From NCBI GenBank assembly GCA_016195325.1, contig JACPZX010000007.1, positions 1-64,000 of the forward strand: a stretch of 64,000 nucleotides of DNA. Reading direction: 5' to 3'. Source of the stretch: Acidobacteriota bacterium (GTDB lineage Bacteria; Acidobacteriota; Polarisedimenticolia; JACPZX01). The translations under genes were made by a program, and so were the position numbers. Shown here piece by piece: positions 1-12,076 of the stretch (its first letter is position 1; every line of letters starts with the position of its first letter). The notes below the pieces were generated by a model. The model was not told where the DNA came from, searched no databases, and was given only the letters and a program-made list of their open reading frames with translations.

Positions 1-1
1 C

Positions 2-1504
2 ACCCGCGTCATCCCGTACTGGAGCGCCGATCTGCACCGGCCGATCCTGGTGGTCCAGGCGGTCGATCTCCTCCGGTGCGCCGCCGCGATCCTTCCCGCG
101 GCGATCCTGTGGGGGGCCAGCTTCCCGCTGGCGCTCGCGGCGTTCGGGGCGAAGTCGGCGGACACGGGAAGATCCGCGGCTCGTGTGTACGCCGCGAACA
201 CGCTCGGCGCCCTCGTCGGCGCGCTGGCGTTCACCTTCTTGGGGGTGCCCGTCCTCGGAAGCCGGGCCTCGCAGCAGGTGCTCGTCGCCGTCGCCGGGTG
301 CGCGGCGCTTCTCGTCCATCTCCTCCCGCGCCGACTCCCGCGATCGGCGGGGGATGGGAACGCCCCCGCGCCGTTCCCGGGGCTCCCCGGTTTTCCCGCG
401 AAGCCGATCCCAGGCCTCCTGGCCGTGATGGGCGCAACGGCGATCTCGATCGCGCTCCTCCCCGAGGTCCCCGTGGCGATGCTCACGTACGGCCGCAACC
501 TCGACAAGTGGAAGATCATCGGCCGGGTGCCGTATCTCGAGGAGGGGATGGTCTCCACGGTGGCCGTGCAGCAGCGCGAGGAGGGGATCACGTACTTCCA
601 CGTGAGCGGCAAGGTGGAGGCGACGACCGAGCCCGAGGACATGAGGCTGCAGCGGATGATGGGGCATATTCCGGCGCTCATTCACCCGAACCCGCGATCG
701 GTCCTCGTCATCGGCATGGGCGCCGCGGTCACCGCCGGCTCGTTCGTGGTCCATCCCGGCGTCGAGAGGATCGTGATCTGCGAGATCGAGCCGCGCGTCT
801 TCGACGCCGCATCCAGGTATTTCGGCGACGCGAACCACCATGTCCTCGAGGACCCGCGCGTTCAGGTCGTCTTCGACGACGCCCGCCATTTTCTCGCCAC
901 CACCGGCGAAAAATTCGACGTCATCACCTCCGACCCGATTCACCCATGGGTGCGCGGGGTGGCGGCGCTCTACACGCAGGAGCAGTACGAGCTGGAAAGG
1001 CGGCATCTCAACCCCGGGGGGGTCGTGGCCCAGTGGCTCCCCTTCTACGAGACCAGCGAGAAGGCCGTGAAGATCGAGCTCCGCACGTTCATGGAGGCGT
1101 TCCCGGGCGGCACGATCTGGAGCGCTGACGCGACGCGGGTCGGTACCGACGCGGTCATGGCGGCGCAGGTGGAGCCCATGCGGATCGATCTCCTCCGCGC
1201 GGAGTCGAGAATTCGGCAGAACCCGCGCCTCGCCCGGTCGCTCGCCGACGTGCAGATGGGGACGGCGCTGACGCTCTTCGCGACCTACGCGGGGCGCGGA
1301 GAGGATCTCGCGCCATGGCTCGCGGACACGGCGCCCAACCGGGATCTCGATCTCAAGCTCGAGTACGAGGCGGGACGCTCGCTCAACATGCAGGTGTCGA
1401 ACAGGATTTTCGCCGCCATCAGGAGCCGCCGGCGCTTCCCCGAGGATCTTTTCGTGGGGCCGCCGGAGTCCGTGAGAATTCTCAGGGGTCTGGTGCTCAG
1501 GTAG
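2..1504 (+). CDS. Fused membrane / spermidine-synthase-like methyltransferase-fold protein (5' truncated)
   Basis: The reading frame is open to the window edge, so the true start lies upstream. The visible part has about four hydrophobic segments in its first 150 residues (around LPAAILWGASFPLALAA, LGALVGALAFTFLGVPVLG and LLAVMGATAISIALLP). A soluble Rossmann domain follows, with the nucleotide-binding strand VLVIGMGAAVTAG, an acidic strand end (ICEIEPRVF) and the segment FDVITSDPIHPW where spermidine synthases carry their active-site Asp. This is the architecture of fused MFS-type membrane protein plus polyamine-synthase-like domain. Members of this group are often annotated as spermidine synthases, but most are unproven. 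The gene converges on the next one with 33 bp between stops. Family fold: confident. Substrate: unknown. Confidence 0.75.
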   Translation, partial: TRVIPYWSADLHRPILVVQAVDLLRCAAAILPAAILWGASFPLALAAFGAKSADTGRSAARVYAANTLGALVGALAFTFLGVPVLGSRASQQVLVAVAGCAALLVHLLPRRLPRSAGDGNAPAPFPGLPGFPAKPIPGLLAVMGATAISIALLPEVPVAMLTYGRNLDKWKIIGRVPYLEEGMVSTVAVQQREEGITYFHVSGKVEATTEPEDMRLQRMMGHIPALIHPNPRSVLVIGMGAAVTAGSFVVHPGVERIVICEIEPRVFDAASRYFGDANHHVLEDPRVQVVFDDARHFLATTGEKFDVITSDPIHPWVRGVAALYTQEQYELERRHLNPGGVVAQWLPFYETSEKAVKIELRTFMEAFPGGTIWSADATRVGTDAVMAAQVEPMRIDLLRAESRIRQNPRLARSLADVQMGTALTLFATYAGRGEDLAPWLADTAPNRDLDLKLEYEAGRSLNMQVSNRIFAAIRSRRRFPEDLFVGPPESVRILRGLVLR

Positions 1505-1537
1505 CTCGCCGGGACTCCCGGCGGAATCCGGGGCGCG

Positions 1538-4048
1538 TTACGCGCCGACCGGCTGCGGCGCGGGCGGGGTCGCGGCGGCGGCTCCGATCTGGAGCACTCT
1601 CGAATCCACCCAGTGGGCCAGCAGGCGCCGGACCCTGAAGGCATCCACGGGAACCTGCGCCTCGCACTGCTCGGGCGACGCGCCCGCGACCACCTTGCTC
1701 CAGACGAGCTGCGTCAGCTTGAGGTCTTCCTCCTCCTCGAGCTTCGTCGGCTTGGTTCCAGAGAGCCGGAGCTCCGAGCCGTCGGGGACGAGCACTCTCG
1801 CCTGCTGGTACTCGTCCTGACGGCGCATCGCCTCCATGAGCATCGGGATCACTTCGATCAGCCCTTCGGCCGGAGCGCCGTCCGCCGGCGCGGCCTGGGC
1901 CTGGAACGCGAACGTGCGCGCCTCGGGCTTCTCGAAGAGCTGGTAGAGGGCGTCCTCTCCCTTGACGTGCGTGTACTCGCTGCTCCCGATCTTCCCCTCG
2001 GCGAAGGCGACCGTGCCGCAGATCCGGCCGCGCTCGTCGCGAAGCGTGAGGGCCCCGGTGACGCGGGAGTCCGAGAGACTCTGGAAGAGGTTGGGGAGGC
2101 CGAAGAGGCCGACGTCGCCCGTGAGCCCCGGCGGCGGCGGTTCCGCCCGGGGCCCGGCCGACTTGAGCGCCTCGAGCGCTCTGGCGGCCTCGACCGCGAG
2201 ATCCTGGCTGGCGTACTTCGCGACGATCTCCTCGAGCAGCGTCCGGACGGCGGGAAGCGGAGTTCCCGCGAGCGCGCGGATCAGGTGCGGGAGGCTCTCC
2301 TGCTTCTGGATCACGAGGCCGAGGATCTTTCTCGGCATCCGCTCGCGCGCCGCATGGAGCATCCTCTCGACGAGCTCCGGCCACGGTGAGAGATCCTGGG
2401 CGCCGAGCACATCGAGCCGCGCGCGCGCGTCGCCGAGGGAGGGCTCCTCGCGCAGGCCGTGCTGCACGACGGCGCCGAGCGACCCCGAAGTCCGCTGCAG
2501 CGCAAGGGCCGAGCACGAGGCGTCGAGGAGCTCGAGAAGCGGGCTCGGCTTGCCGTCGGTGGAAGGGGCCTGGCGCAGCGCGGCGGCCTCGATCTCCCGC
2601 AGCCGCGTCATCAGGACGCGCTCCGCGCTGGGGTGCGCGACCGGGCCGAGCGTGCGGATCGCCTCCCGGACGACGATGGCCGGCTGATCGAGCTTCGAGA
2701 GCCGGCTGAGCGCCTCGAGCTCCTTCTCGGCGGGCCCCGCGTCGCCGGCCGGGATGCGCCGCAGCAGGTGGATCAGATTCCGCTGGTGAAATCCGTGGGG
2801 CTCGTTCCGGTCGCCGCGAAGGAAGGCCTCGAGCTCCTCGACCGCCGCGTTCCGGGCGCTGGCGCCGTGCGCCTCGAGCAGGAGGAGGAGAAGCCACCGC
2901 CGCTCGCGTTTCTTCTCGTCGTGAAGCTGCCTCAGCAGCCCCTCGGGCGTCATCGCGGGGAAGAAGTTCATGAAGCGGAGCAGGACCGAGCGCTCCTCGA
3001 GCCGCTCCGCGTGGGCGCGCAACGGCGCCTCCTTGATCGCCTCGTGGGCCCGGCGGCGGATGGCTTTCACGACGTCCTGGTGACGCTCCTGGCCGATCAG
3101 CATGCGCTCGGCGAGGTCGAGGATCGTCGCCGCGCGCGCCAGCGATCCCGTGTTGAACTGATCGATCGCCGCCAGCACGAGATCGTTGAACCGGCGGGCC
3201 CACTCCTCGGGAGACTCGGCCAGGGCCACCAGCTTGCGCATCGCCTCCATGGATCGATTCTGGACGGGGCCGGCGGCTCCGCCTGCCTCGAGCGCGCCGA
3301 GCGGGACGTTCCACTCCGGAAGGCTCCGGCTGAGCATGCGGAAGATCTGCTCCGTCCGCGCATCGAGCCCGGCGCCGCCCAGCCGGCGAAGATGATCCTG
3401 AAGCTCGGTCTCGTTGCGCGCCTGCACGGCGGCGGTGACCACCGCCTGCGTCTTGATCTGCTCCATCTCGGGGTCCGCCCGACCGCTGACGCCGACCGTC
3501 GCACTTCCCGTGAGCCGCTCGAGGAGGAGGGAGAAGCGGCGCAGCGCGCGGCTCATCTCACGGTCGCCCGCCGGCGCGGACTCCCTGCGAACGGCGGGAG
3601 CGATCGTCGAGCCGGTCGAGGCCGCTCCGGCCACCTGGTAGATCTTGTCCACGTGCCCGCCCGACATGACCGCGGTCGACTCGCCCAGCCGGCCGAACTG
3701 CTGCCTCAGCCTCTCGCGCTCCTCCTCGGGGCAGTCCTCGAGCAGGGTCTCCCCGAGCTGCTTGAGGTACTCCCGCAGGCGCTCCGCGCCGATCAGATCG
3801 AGCTCGCAGAGCACATGGAGCTTCTTGACCGCGTGGTAAAGGTAATCGGAGGCCGAATAGCTCGAGCCGGCGCGCGCGTACTGCGAGCCGATCCAGGCGT
3901 GAATCTGGGGGGCCAGGAGGCCGGGCGGGTGCTCCATCAGCAGGAGCACCGAGTCGGCCACCATCATCGGCGCGAGCTCGTCGCCGAGGTAACGCTGCAG
4001 ATCGTAGACGGCCGCGCGGATCTCGTTCCCCATGGCCGTCTCGCTCAT
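1538..4048 (-). CDS. DUF4388 domain protein with helical HEAT-like body
   Basis: This 836-residue cytoplasmic protein has no signal peptide or membrane segment. The start at 4048 is preceded by AGAAGGA about 8 nt upstream; the frame continues 26 codons further up but without a better site. Residues 1-600 are almost entirely amphipathic helices rich in Leu, Ala, Arg and Glu, like HEAT/ARM-type scaffolds. Around residues 641-740 lies a DUF4388 (PATAN-like) domain, recognisable by GLFGLPNLFQSLSDSRVTG followed by a strand with VAFAEGKI. DUF4388 proteins occur near chemotaxis, gliding and two-component systems and are thought to be regulatory or adaptor proteins; no enzymatic role is known. The C-terminus carries another short helical bundle. 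It stands alone, divergent from the exported protease-like gene. Confidence 0.75.
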   Translation of the reverse strand: MSETAMGNEIRAAVYDLQRYLGDELAPMMVADSVLLLMEHPPGLLAPQIHAWIGSQYARAGSSYSASDYLYHAVKKLHVLCELDLIGAERLREYLKQLGETLLEDCPEEERERLRQQFGRLGESTAVMSGGHVDKIYQVAGAASTGSTIAPAVRRESAPAGDREMSRALRRFSLLLERLTGSATVGVSGRADPEMEQIKTQAVVTAAVQARNETELQDHLRRLGGAGLDARTEQIFRMLSRSLPEWNVPLGALEAGGAAGPVQNRSMEAMRKLVALAESPEEWARRFNDLVLAAIDQFNTGSLARAATILDLAERMLIGQERHQDVVKAIRRRAHEAIKEAPLRAHAERLEERSVLLRFMNFFPAMTPEGLLRQLHDEKKRERRWLLLLLLEAHGASARNAAVEELEAFLRGDRNEPHGFHQRNLIHLLRRIPAGDAGPAEKELEALSRLSKLDQPAIVVREAIRTLGPVAHPSAERVLMTRLREIEAAALRQAPSTDGKPSPLLELLDASCSALALQRTSGSLGAVVQHGLREEPSLGDARARLDVLGAQDLSPWPELVERMLHAARERMPRKILGLVIQKQESLPHLIRALAGTPLPAVRTLLEEIVAKYASQDLAVEAARALEALKSAGPRAEPPPPGLTGDVGLFGLPNLFQSLSDSRVTGALTLRDERGRICGTVAFAEGKIGSSEYTHVKGEDALYQLFEKPEARTFAFQAQAAPADGAPAEGLIEVIPMLMEAMRRQDEYQQARVLVPDGSELRLSGTKPTKLEEEEDLKLTQLVWSKVVAGASPEQCEAQVPVDAFRVRRLLAHWVDSRVLQIGAAAATPPAPQPVGA

Positions 4049-4141
4049 GAAACCATCCTTCTTCGCCTGGCGCCGTTGTCCGGTTTTTATCGGATGTCTC
4101 GCGGTCCGGGACACGAGGTCCTGCACCTATTGACTCGGACA

Positions 4142-4169
4142 AATCTGGACCTGGAAGAGGCCGCGTCAA
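4142..4169 (-). promoter_or_regulatory. Candidate sigma70-type promoter of the DUF4388 gene
   Basis: On the minus strand TTGACG (4169-4164) is followed after 16 bp by CAGATT (4147-4142). This would give an untranslated leader of about 87 nt. The -10 match is weak. Confidence 0.3.
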
Positions 4170-4282
4170 GGCCGGCGGAACCCCGATGGGGTGGAACGAC
4201 CCCCTTCCATCCCCCTGGTCGGCGCGGCCGGCCCTCGCGAACCTGAACGCTCCCCACGCTCATTCGAGGGTAATTACTTCCG

Positions 4283-4311
4283 TTGACCGCTCCATCGGTT
4301 CGCGGTATATC
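4283..4311 (+). promoter_or_regulatory. Sigma70-type promoter of the protease-like gene
   Basis: TTGACC (4283-4288) and TATATC (4306-4311) are separated by exactly 17 bp. The start codon lies 42 bp beyond the -10 box and is preceded by the purine-rich site GAAAGGGGGG (4341-4350). Confidence 0.65.
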
Positions 4312-4353
4312 GGGGCGACCCGTCTTGCTGTTACATCATTGAAAGGGGGGCAC

Positions 4354-5142
4354 ATGGTCGGCATGAGGCTCACGAGACTGGGGTTTTGTCTGGCATGGCT
4401 CGTCGTCACGTGGACGGCTTCCGCGCTCGCCGCGTCACCTGACGGCGGGTCTCACCCGTTCGTGGGAGACGTCGGTCTTCGGATGGACGGATTCCTGATC
4501 TCCTACCCCGCGTGCCACGGGGTTCTGGTGTCCGATCGTGTGATGGTGACCTCCGCCGCGTGCGCCGACGGGGTCAGCAGCTTCCTGAACGGCGACCCCA
4601 CGCACCACGTCTTCGTCTCCTTCGACGAGACTCCGCTCGATTTCCAGGACCCGGTCAACAGCTTCGTGGCCGTCTCCTCCTCCGCGACCGATGCCGCCTC
4701 TTCCGGAGGGAAGAAGCAGACCACCCCGCTCCTCGGGGTCCTGATCCTCGATCGCGCAGGCGCTCCGCCGGGGGTCTTCATTCCGAGCCCGGCGCTCCTG
4801 CCGGCGGCCGGCGCGGTGTCGAATCTCCCACGGAGGACGCCGATCACGGCGGTCACGTATCAGGGAGGCCGCCTGGACGTCGTCTCCAATCTCGTCAAGG
4901 TGAGCGCCGACCAGTTCACGCTCGATATCGCAATCAACCCCGCCACGGGAATCGCGGAACTGTGCGGCAAGCGGGGTGCTTTGGACAACGGGGCGACCGC
5001 CTTCATGCCCGGCACGGCGAATGTGGCGGCCGGTGTGGCGATCGACGCGGACGCCCAGTGCCGCATGCAGAACGTCGTCGCGCGCCTCGACACGACGAGG
5101 GCTCGGACCTTCCTGGCGAGCCAGGCGGTCCCGATCCCGTAG
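4354..5142 (+). CDS. Exported trypsin-like protein lacking catalytic residues
   Basis: This 262-residue protein starts at ATG 4354 behind a strong purine-rich ribosome site and has a Sec signal peptide ending near ALAASP. The mature part resembles the chymotrypsin fold: CHGVLVSDRVMVTSAACAD lies where active proteases have the G-x-L-I-x-x-x-x-V-L-T-A-A-H-C segment. The catalytic His is replaced (SAACA instead of AAHC). The Ser motif GDSGGP is not present; LCGKRGALDNGATAF stands in that region. The paired Cys around the former His are kept, so the fold is probably retained. It is therefore more likely a binding or scaffold protein than an enzyme. It is monocistronic, with its own promoter. Confidence 0.6.
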   Translation: MVGMRLTRLGFCLAWLVVTWTASALAASPDGGSHPFVGDVGLRMDGFLISYPACHGVLVSDRVMVTSAACADGVSSFLNGDPTHHVFVSFDETPLDFQDPVNSFVAVSSSATDAASSGGKKQTTPLLGVLILDRAGAPPGVFIPSPALLPAAGAVSNLPRRTPITAVTYQGGRLDVVSNLVKVSADQFTLDIAINPATGIAELCGKRGALDNGATAFMPGTANVAAGVAIDADAQCRMQNVVARLDTTRARTFLASQAVPIP

Positions 5143-5286
5143 GGAAGACTCCGCGGCGGTAAGGCGAAGGGTGAGGCGCGGGGGCTCGCGCCGGAAACGT
5201 CGAAGCTTGTGTAATCCCCCGCGCGCCGTCACCATGGGCCGCAGCCCGTCGAGCACGCGACGTTCGATCGCGCGGAGGATGCCCCG

Positions 5287-7977
<2,691 letters not shown>

Positions 7978-7989
7978 GGTCGATGGAGT

Positions 7990-8024
7990 GTGTCAATTTG
8001 AAGATCTAATCTTAAATTTGACAC
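7990..8024. repeat. Imperfect palindrome upstream of DUF4143 ATPase 1
   Basis: Two 16-bp arms, GTGTCAATTTGAAGAT (7990-8005) and ATCTTAAATTTGACAC (8009-8024), pair at 14 of 16 positions around a 3-nt spacer. It is AT-rich in an otherwise GC-rich region and lies 28 bp before the ATPase start, where an operator would be expected. Confidence 0.7.
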
Positions 8025-8052
8025 GGCCAAGGGCGTGCGTCAGGATCCCCGC

Positions 8053-9246
8053 ATGTTCCTCCGGGCGCTCGCGAAGGAGCTGAAGGCGGCGGCCCGCCGC
8101 ATGCCCGTCGTGACGGTGACCGGGCCCCGCCAGTCGGGCAAGACCACTCTCGTTCGAGCCGTCTTTCCGCGGCACGTCTACGTGTCCCTCGAGCGGCCGG
8201 ACGAGAGATCGCGAGCGAGGGAAGACCCGCTCGGATTCCTGGCGGCTTTCCGCGGCGGGGTCATTCTCGACGAGGTTCAACGGGCACCGGAGCTCCTGTC
8301 ATACGTGCAGAGCGCCGTCGACGAAGACCGCCGTCCCGGCCGGTTCATCCTCACCGGATCGCAAAACCTCATTCTCATGGAGAAGATCTCGCAGACGCTG
8401 GCGGGTCGGACGGCCGTCCTCCGCCTCCTCCCGCTGACGCTCGCCGAACTGACCGGACGAAGCGCCGTGGACCCGCGACGTCTCGATGCGCCCCCCCGGA
8501 AGGTCGTTCCGCCGAAGCTTGAACTCTGGCACACGATCTGGTCCGGCTTCTACCCGAGAATTCACGATCAGCGCCTGCCACCGGAGCGCTGGCTGGCCGA
8601 CTACTTGCGGACGTACGTCGAACGGGATCTGCGGGACGTTCTCCGCGTGCTGGATCTGGACGCGTTCGAGCGCTTTGTGCGGCTCGCCGCCGCGAGGACG
8701 GGACAGGAGTTGAATCTGGCAGATCTCGCCGCGGACACGGGGGTGAGCCAGCCGACCGCGCAGGCGTGGATCACGGCCCTTCGAGTGGGGTTCATCGTGA
8801 CGCTGCTCCCTCCGCATCACGCAAACTTTCGCAAGCGGTTGCGCAAGAGGCCGCGGCTCCACTTCCTCGACACCGGTCTTGCCTGCCACTTGCTGGGCAT
8901 CCAGAGTCCCGCCGTGCTCGAGCGGCACCCGCTCCGCGGCGCCATCTTCGAGTCGTACGTCATGGGCGAGATCATCAAGGGCTTCGAGAACGCCGGACGC
9001 GAGCCGCCTCTCTTTTTCTGGAGGGACGCGACCGGCCACGAGCTGGATGGTCTCATCGATCTCGGAGATCGGCTGCTTCCTGTCGAGGTGAAGTCCGGTC
9101 TCACCGTTGCCGCCGACGCCGTGGACGCGCTGAGGTGGTGGACCGGATTGCCGGGGAATCGCAACAAGCGCGGTACGCTTGTGTACGGAGGGGCTCGCCC
9201 CCTCTCGCTTCACGGCTTCACGGTCCTCCCCTGGTTCCTCAAGTGA
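8053..9246 (+). CDS. AAA-type ATPase with C-terminal DUF4143 domain (copy 1)
   Basis: This 397-residue protein has Walker A GPRQSGKTTL, Walker B GVILDEVQ and a sensor-like ILTGSQN. A winged-helix-like middle (TGVSQPTAQAWI) and the DUF4143 C-terminus follow. The C-terminus shows ELDGLID then PVEVKSG, an E-x-D plus E-x-K arrangement reminiscent of PD-(D/E)XK folds. ATG 8053 has AGGA 7 nt upstream; an in-frame GTG at 8035 has no well-spaced site. Family members are widespread, patchily distributed and of unknown function. The gene sits between two propeller kinases, and its stop overlaps the next start by 4 nt (GTGA), so it is probably co-translated with kinase 2. Confidence 0.85.
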   Translation: MFLRALAKELKAAARRMPVVTVTGPRQSGKTTLVRAVFPRHVYVSLERPDERSRAREDPLGFLAAFRGGVILDEVQRAPELLSYVQSAVDEDRRPGRFILTGSQNLILMEKISQTLAGRTAVLRLLPLTLAELTGRSAVDPRRLDAPPRKVVPPKLELWHTIWSGFYPRIHDQRLPPERWLADYLRTYVERDLRDVLRVLDLDAFERFVRLAAARTGQELNLADLAADTGVSQPTAQAWITALRVGFIVTLLPPHHANFRKRLRKRPRLHFLDTGLACHLLGIQSPAVLERHPLRGAIFESYVMGEIIKGFENAGREPPLFFWRDATGHELDGLIDLGDRLLPVEVKSGLTVAADAVDALRWWTGLPGNRNKRGTLVYGGARPLSLHGFTVLPWFLK

Positions 9247-11933
9247 TCGGCCGGCAGCTCTCCCACTTCCGCATCCTCGATCGCCTGGGCGAAGGCGGGA
9301 TGGGGGTGGTCTACCGGGCCGAGGACACGAAGCTCCAGCGCGTCGTTGCGCTCAAAGTCCTCCCTCCCGAGAAGCTCGCCGACGAGGAGCGCCGCCTGCG
9401 GTTCCTCCGCGAGGCGCGCGCCGCCGCGGCGGTCACCCACCCGAACATCGCCGTGGTCCACGAGATCGACGAGGCCGACGGCGTCGTCTTCATCGCGATG
9501 GAGCTCGTCGAGGGGCAGACGCTCCGCGCCGCCGTCGGCGGGAGACCGATGGCGCTCCGGGAGGCGCTGCGCCTGGGCGTCGAGATCGCCGAGGGGCTCG
9601 CGGCGGCGCACCAAGCGCGCGTCATCCACCGGGACCTCAAGCCCGAAAACATCCTCGTGACCGCCGAGGGGCGCGTGAAGATCCTCGACTTCGGCCTCGC
9701 GAAGCTCCTCGACGAAAAGCCCGGGCCCGACATGGGCGAGGGGAGCAAGCTCGCGACGATCTCCGACGAGATGACGCAGGCGGGGAGGGTGCTCGGGACG
9801 GCGTCGTACATGAGCCCGGAGCAGGCTCGAGGGCTTCCCGTGGACGCGCGCTCAGACATCTTCTCGTTCGGGATCGTGCTGTACGAGATGGTGACGGGGG
9901 CGCCGCCGTTCCGGGGGGCGACGTCGATGGACGTGATGTCGGCGATCCTCCACAAGGAAGTCGCGCCGCCGTCGCAGGTGAACGCCGAGGCGCCGCCGGA
10001 GCTCGAGCGGATCGTCGGGAAGTGCCTGGAGAAGGAGCCGGGGGAGAGGTACCACGACTCGCGCGATCTCGCGGTCGACCTGCGGAGGCTCAAGCGCGAC
10101 ACCGAGAGCCAGCCGCTCCGGAGGGCGGAGGCCGCGACGGCGCCCAGGGTCAAGGGGCGGAGGTGGGTCGCGCTCGCCGCGCTCGGCGTCGTGGTGTTGG
10201 CGGGCCTGGGCATCGGCGCATGGAAAGTGCTCCGCCGGGACGCGGGGGCGCGGGAGAGCGCCGGGGCGCGTACGTCGCCGAAGTTCACGAAGCTGGCCAC
10301 GCTCAAAGACCTCCAGGACATGGGCCTCTCCGCGGACGGAAAGTTCCTGGCGTACGTCGCGGTCAAGAACGGAGATCTGGGCCTCTGGATCAGGCAGGTC
10401 GCGACCGGAAGCGACATCCGGATCTCCGCTCCCGAGCAGGCCCGGTTGTGGAATACGAGGAAGACCCGAGGTCTCGTCTTCTCGCGGGACGGCAGCTTCC
10501 TTTACTACATGATGACCGATCAGGACTACGGCAACTACAGCGCGCTCTACCAGGTTCCAACGCTCGGCGGGGCGCCGCGAAAGATCCTCTTCGACATCGA
10601 CTCGCCCCCGACCTTTTCGCCCGACGGCAAGCGCGTCGCGTTTCTGAGAGGCTTACCGAACCATGACAGCGCGTTGATGACGGCGTTCGCCGACGGGACG
10701 CAGGAGAAGCAGCTGGCTGTCGCGAAGTTCCCGGATGGCTTCAGCGTGAATACGGCACTTTCGTGGTCGCCGGACGGCCTGCGCGTCGCGGCGGCGCTGA
10801 AGAAGTTCGAAGGAGGGGAACGCGTCGAGCTCGTCGAGTTCGACGTCGCCGGCGGAAACGAGTCAGGCATCGGCACCGACCGGTGGGAGACCGTCAACGC
10901 GCTCGAGTGGCTTCCGGACGCGAGCGGACTCGCCGTGGTTGGCCGGAAAGGGGACGACCAGACCCAGCAGGTCTGGTTAATGTCGTACCCGGATGGACGG
11001 GCGAAGAAAGTCACGAACGACTTGAACGAACACGTTCAACTCAGCGTGTCAGCCGACACCTCGACGCTGGCGACCATTCAGGCTGTCGTGACCTCCGACA
11101 TCTGGGTTGCGCCGGCCGGGAAGCCCGGCGCCGCCGCGCCGATCGTCTCCGGTGCCGAAATCGGGGATACTCCGACCGCCATCGCAGGCACTCCGTGGGG
11201 AGCGATCGTTTTTGCGTCTGCAGGACGAATCTGGAGCATGGCCCCCGATGGGACGGACCGAAGGCCCATCTCACCCGACAGCGTGTGGGCGGAGGGGCCC
11301 CTCGTTCCGGGCGGGGCCCGGATCATCGTCTTCACCGCGGCGAAGCCGAACGAGGCGCGGCACGTTTTCAAGATGGATCCCGAAGGCGGAAACCCGACAC
11401 AGGTCACGCATACCGATCGCGACGAGCGTGCGTTCGCGGTCTCTCCCGACGGGAAGTGGGTCGTCTTCGTGAAGGGCGCGGAAACCTCTCGATGGAAAGC
11501 GCCCCTCGACGGGGGCGATCCCGAAAAGCTCGATGAGCCCATCGTCAGCGGCGGCCGGCCGATCTACTCCCCCGACGGCAGGTTTCTCTTCCTTCCGTCA
11601 TCCCGGGAGGAAGGCGGCAGGCACAGGGTGGGGTACGATCAGATCCCGGCGGAAGGAGGTCCCCCCATCCGCTGGCTCGAACGTCCACCACGCTGCCTGG
11701 GAGGTCCGGGGAATCGAATTGCGCCCGCGGGCATGGACTTGACCTGTATCGGCGCCGTGGACGGCGTGCAGAACATCCTCAGCATTCCACTCGCGGGGGG
11801 CGACCTGAAGCCGATCACCGAATTCAAGACCGGCCACGTCTTCAGCTACGACTGGTCCGCCGACGGGAAGCAGCTCTACCTCGTGCGGGGCGACATCACG
11901 ACCGACGTCGTTCTCATCACGAACTTCAAGTAG
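9243..11933 (+). CDS. Transmembrane serine/threonine kinase with PD40/TolB propeller (kinase 2)
   Basis: The 896-residue protein starts at GTG 9243, overlapping the ATPase stop. Kinase motifs are complete: GEGGMGVVY, Lys38 (VALKV), HRDLKPEN (Asp131), DFGLAK, then MSPEQ. A membrane helix lies near WVALAALGVVVLAGLGIGAW. The C-terminal half is a propeller with LSADGKFLAYV, FSPDGKRVAFL, WSPDGLRVAAAL and similar blades. The same architecture is found in kinases 1 and 3, but the sequences differ throughout, so these are not recent duplicates. Targets are unknown. Coupling to a DUF4143 ATPase is unusual and may point to a shared regulatory role. Confidence 0.85.
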   Translation: MIGRQLSHFRILDRLGEGGMGVVYRAEDTKLQRVVALKVLPPEKLADEERRLRFLREARAAAAVTHPNIAVVHEIDEADGVVFIAMELVEGQTLRAAVGGRPMALREALRLGVEIAEGLAAAHQARVIHRDLKPENILVTAEGRVKILDFGLAKLLDEKPGPDMGEGSKLATISDEMTQAGRVLGTASYMSPEQARGLPVDARSDIFSFGIVLYEMVTGAPPFRGATSMDVMSAILHKEVAPPSQVNAEAPPELERIVGKCLEKEPGERYHDSRDLAVDLRRLKRDTESQPLRRAEAATAPRVKGRRWVALAALGVVVLAGLGIGAWKVLRRDAGARESAGARTSPKFTKLATLKDLQDMGLSADGKFLAYVAVKNGDLGLWIRQVATGSDIRISAPEQARLWNTRKTRGLVFSRDGSFLYYMMTDQDYGNYSALYQVPTLGGAPRKILFDIDSPPTFSPDGKRVAFLRGLPNHDSALMTAFADGTQEKQLAVAKFPDGFSVNTALSWSPDGLRVAAALKKFEGGERVELVEFDVAGGNESGIGTDRWETVNALEWLPDASGLAVVGRKGDDQTQQVWLMSYPDGRAKKVTNDLNEHVQLSVSADTSTLATIQAVVTSDIWVAPAGKPGAAAPIVSGAEIGDTPTAIAGTPWGAIVFASAGRIWSMAPDGTDRRPISPDSVWAEGPLVPGGARIIVFTAAKPNEARHVFKMDPEGGNPTQVTHTDRDERAFAVSPDGKWVVFVKGAETSRWKAPLDGGDPEKLDEPIVSGGRPIYSPDGRFLFLPSSREEGGRHRVGYDQIPAEGGPPIRWLERPPRCLGGPGNRIAPAGMDLTCIGAVDGVQNILSIPLAGGDLKPITEFKTGHVFSYDWSADGKQLYLVRGDITTDVVLITNFK

Positions 11934-11968
11934 ACAACGGCCGGCCGTCTCCAGCGCGCGGGCGATGA

Positions 11969-11997
11969 TGGAGCGCACCGCGCCCGTCGGCTATAGT
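11969..11997 (+). promoter_or_regulatory. Candidate promoter of the acyl-CoA dehydrogenase operon
   Basis: TATAGT at 11992-11997 is a good -10 box. The hexamer 17 bp upstream, TGGAGC (11969-11974), is only a partial -35 match. It would produce a leader of about 180 nt before the first gene. Confidence 0.35.
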
Positions 11998-12076
11998 CGC
12001 CGGGTCGCGAGGCCAATGCCGGCCCGCGCCGTGAGGAACCCGATGACGACACCGATCCGGCACTGAACCATCACAT

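Larger units (their letters stand above)
4049..4353. other. Divergent intergenic region
   Basis: About 300 bp without a gene separate the divergent DUF4388 and protease-like genes. It contains the two promoter candidates listed separately; no repeat or structured element was seen otherwise. Confidence 0.6.

Noticed and set aside
1507-1523. Hairpin CGCCGGGA/TCCCGGCG between convergent genes, as a terminator
   Set aside because: The loop is one base and no T-tract follows on either strand.
12016-12066. 16-residue leader peptide before the acyl-CoA dehydrogenase gene
   Set aside because: It has no run of a single amino acid and no terminator downstream, so attenuation is not supported.
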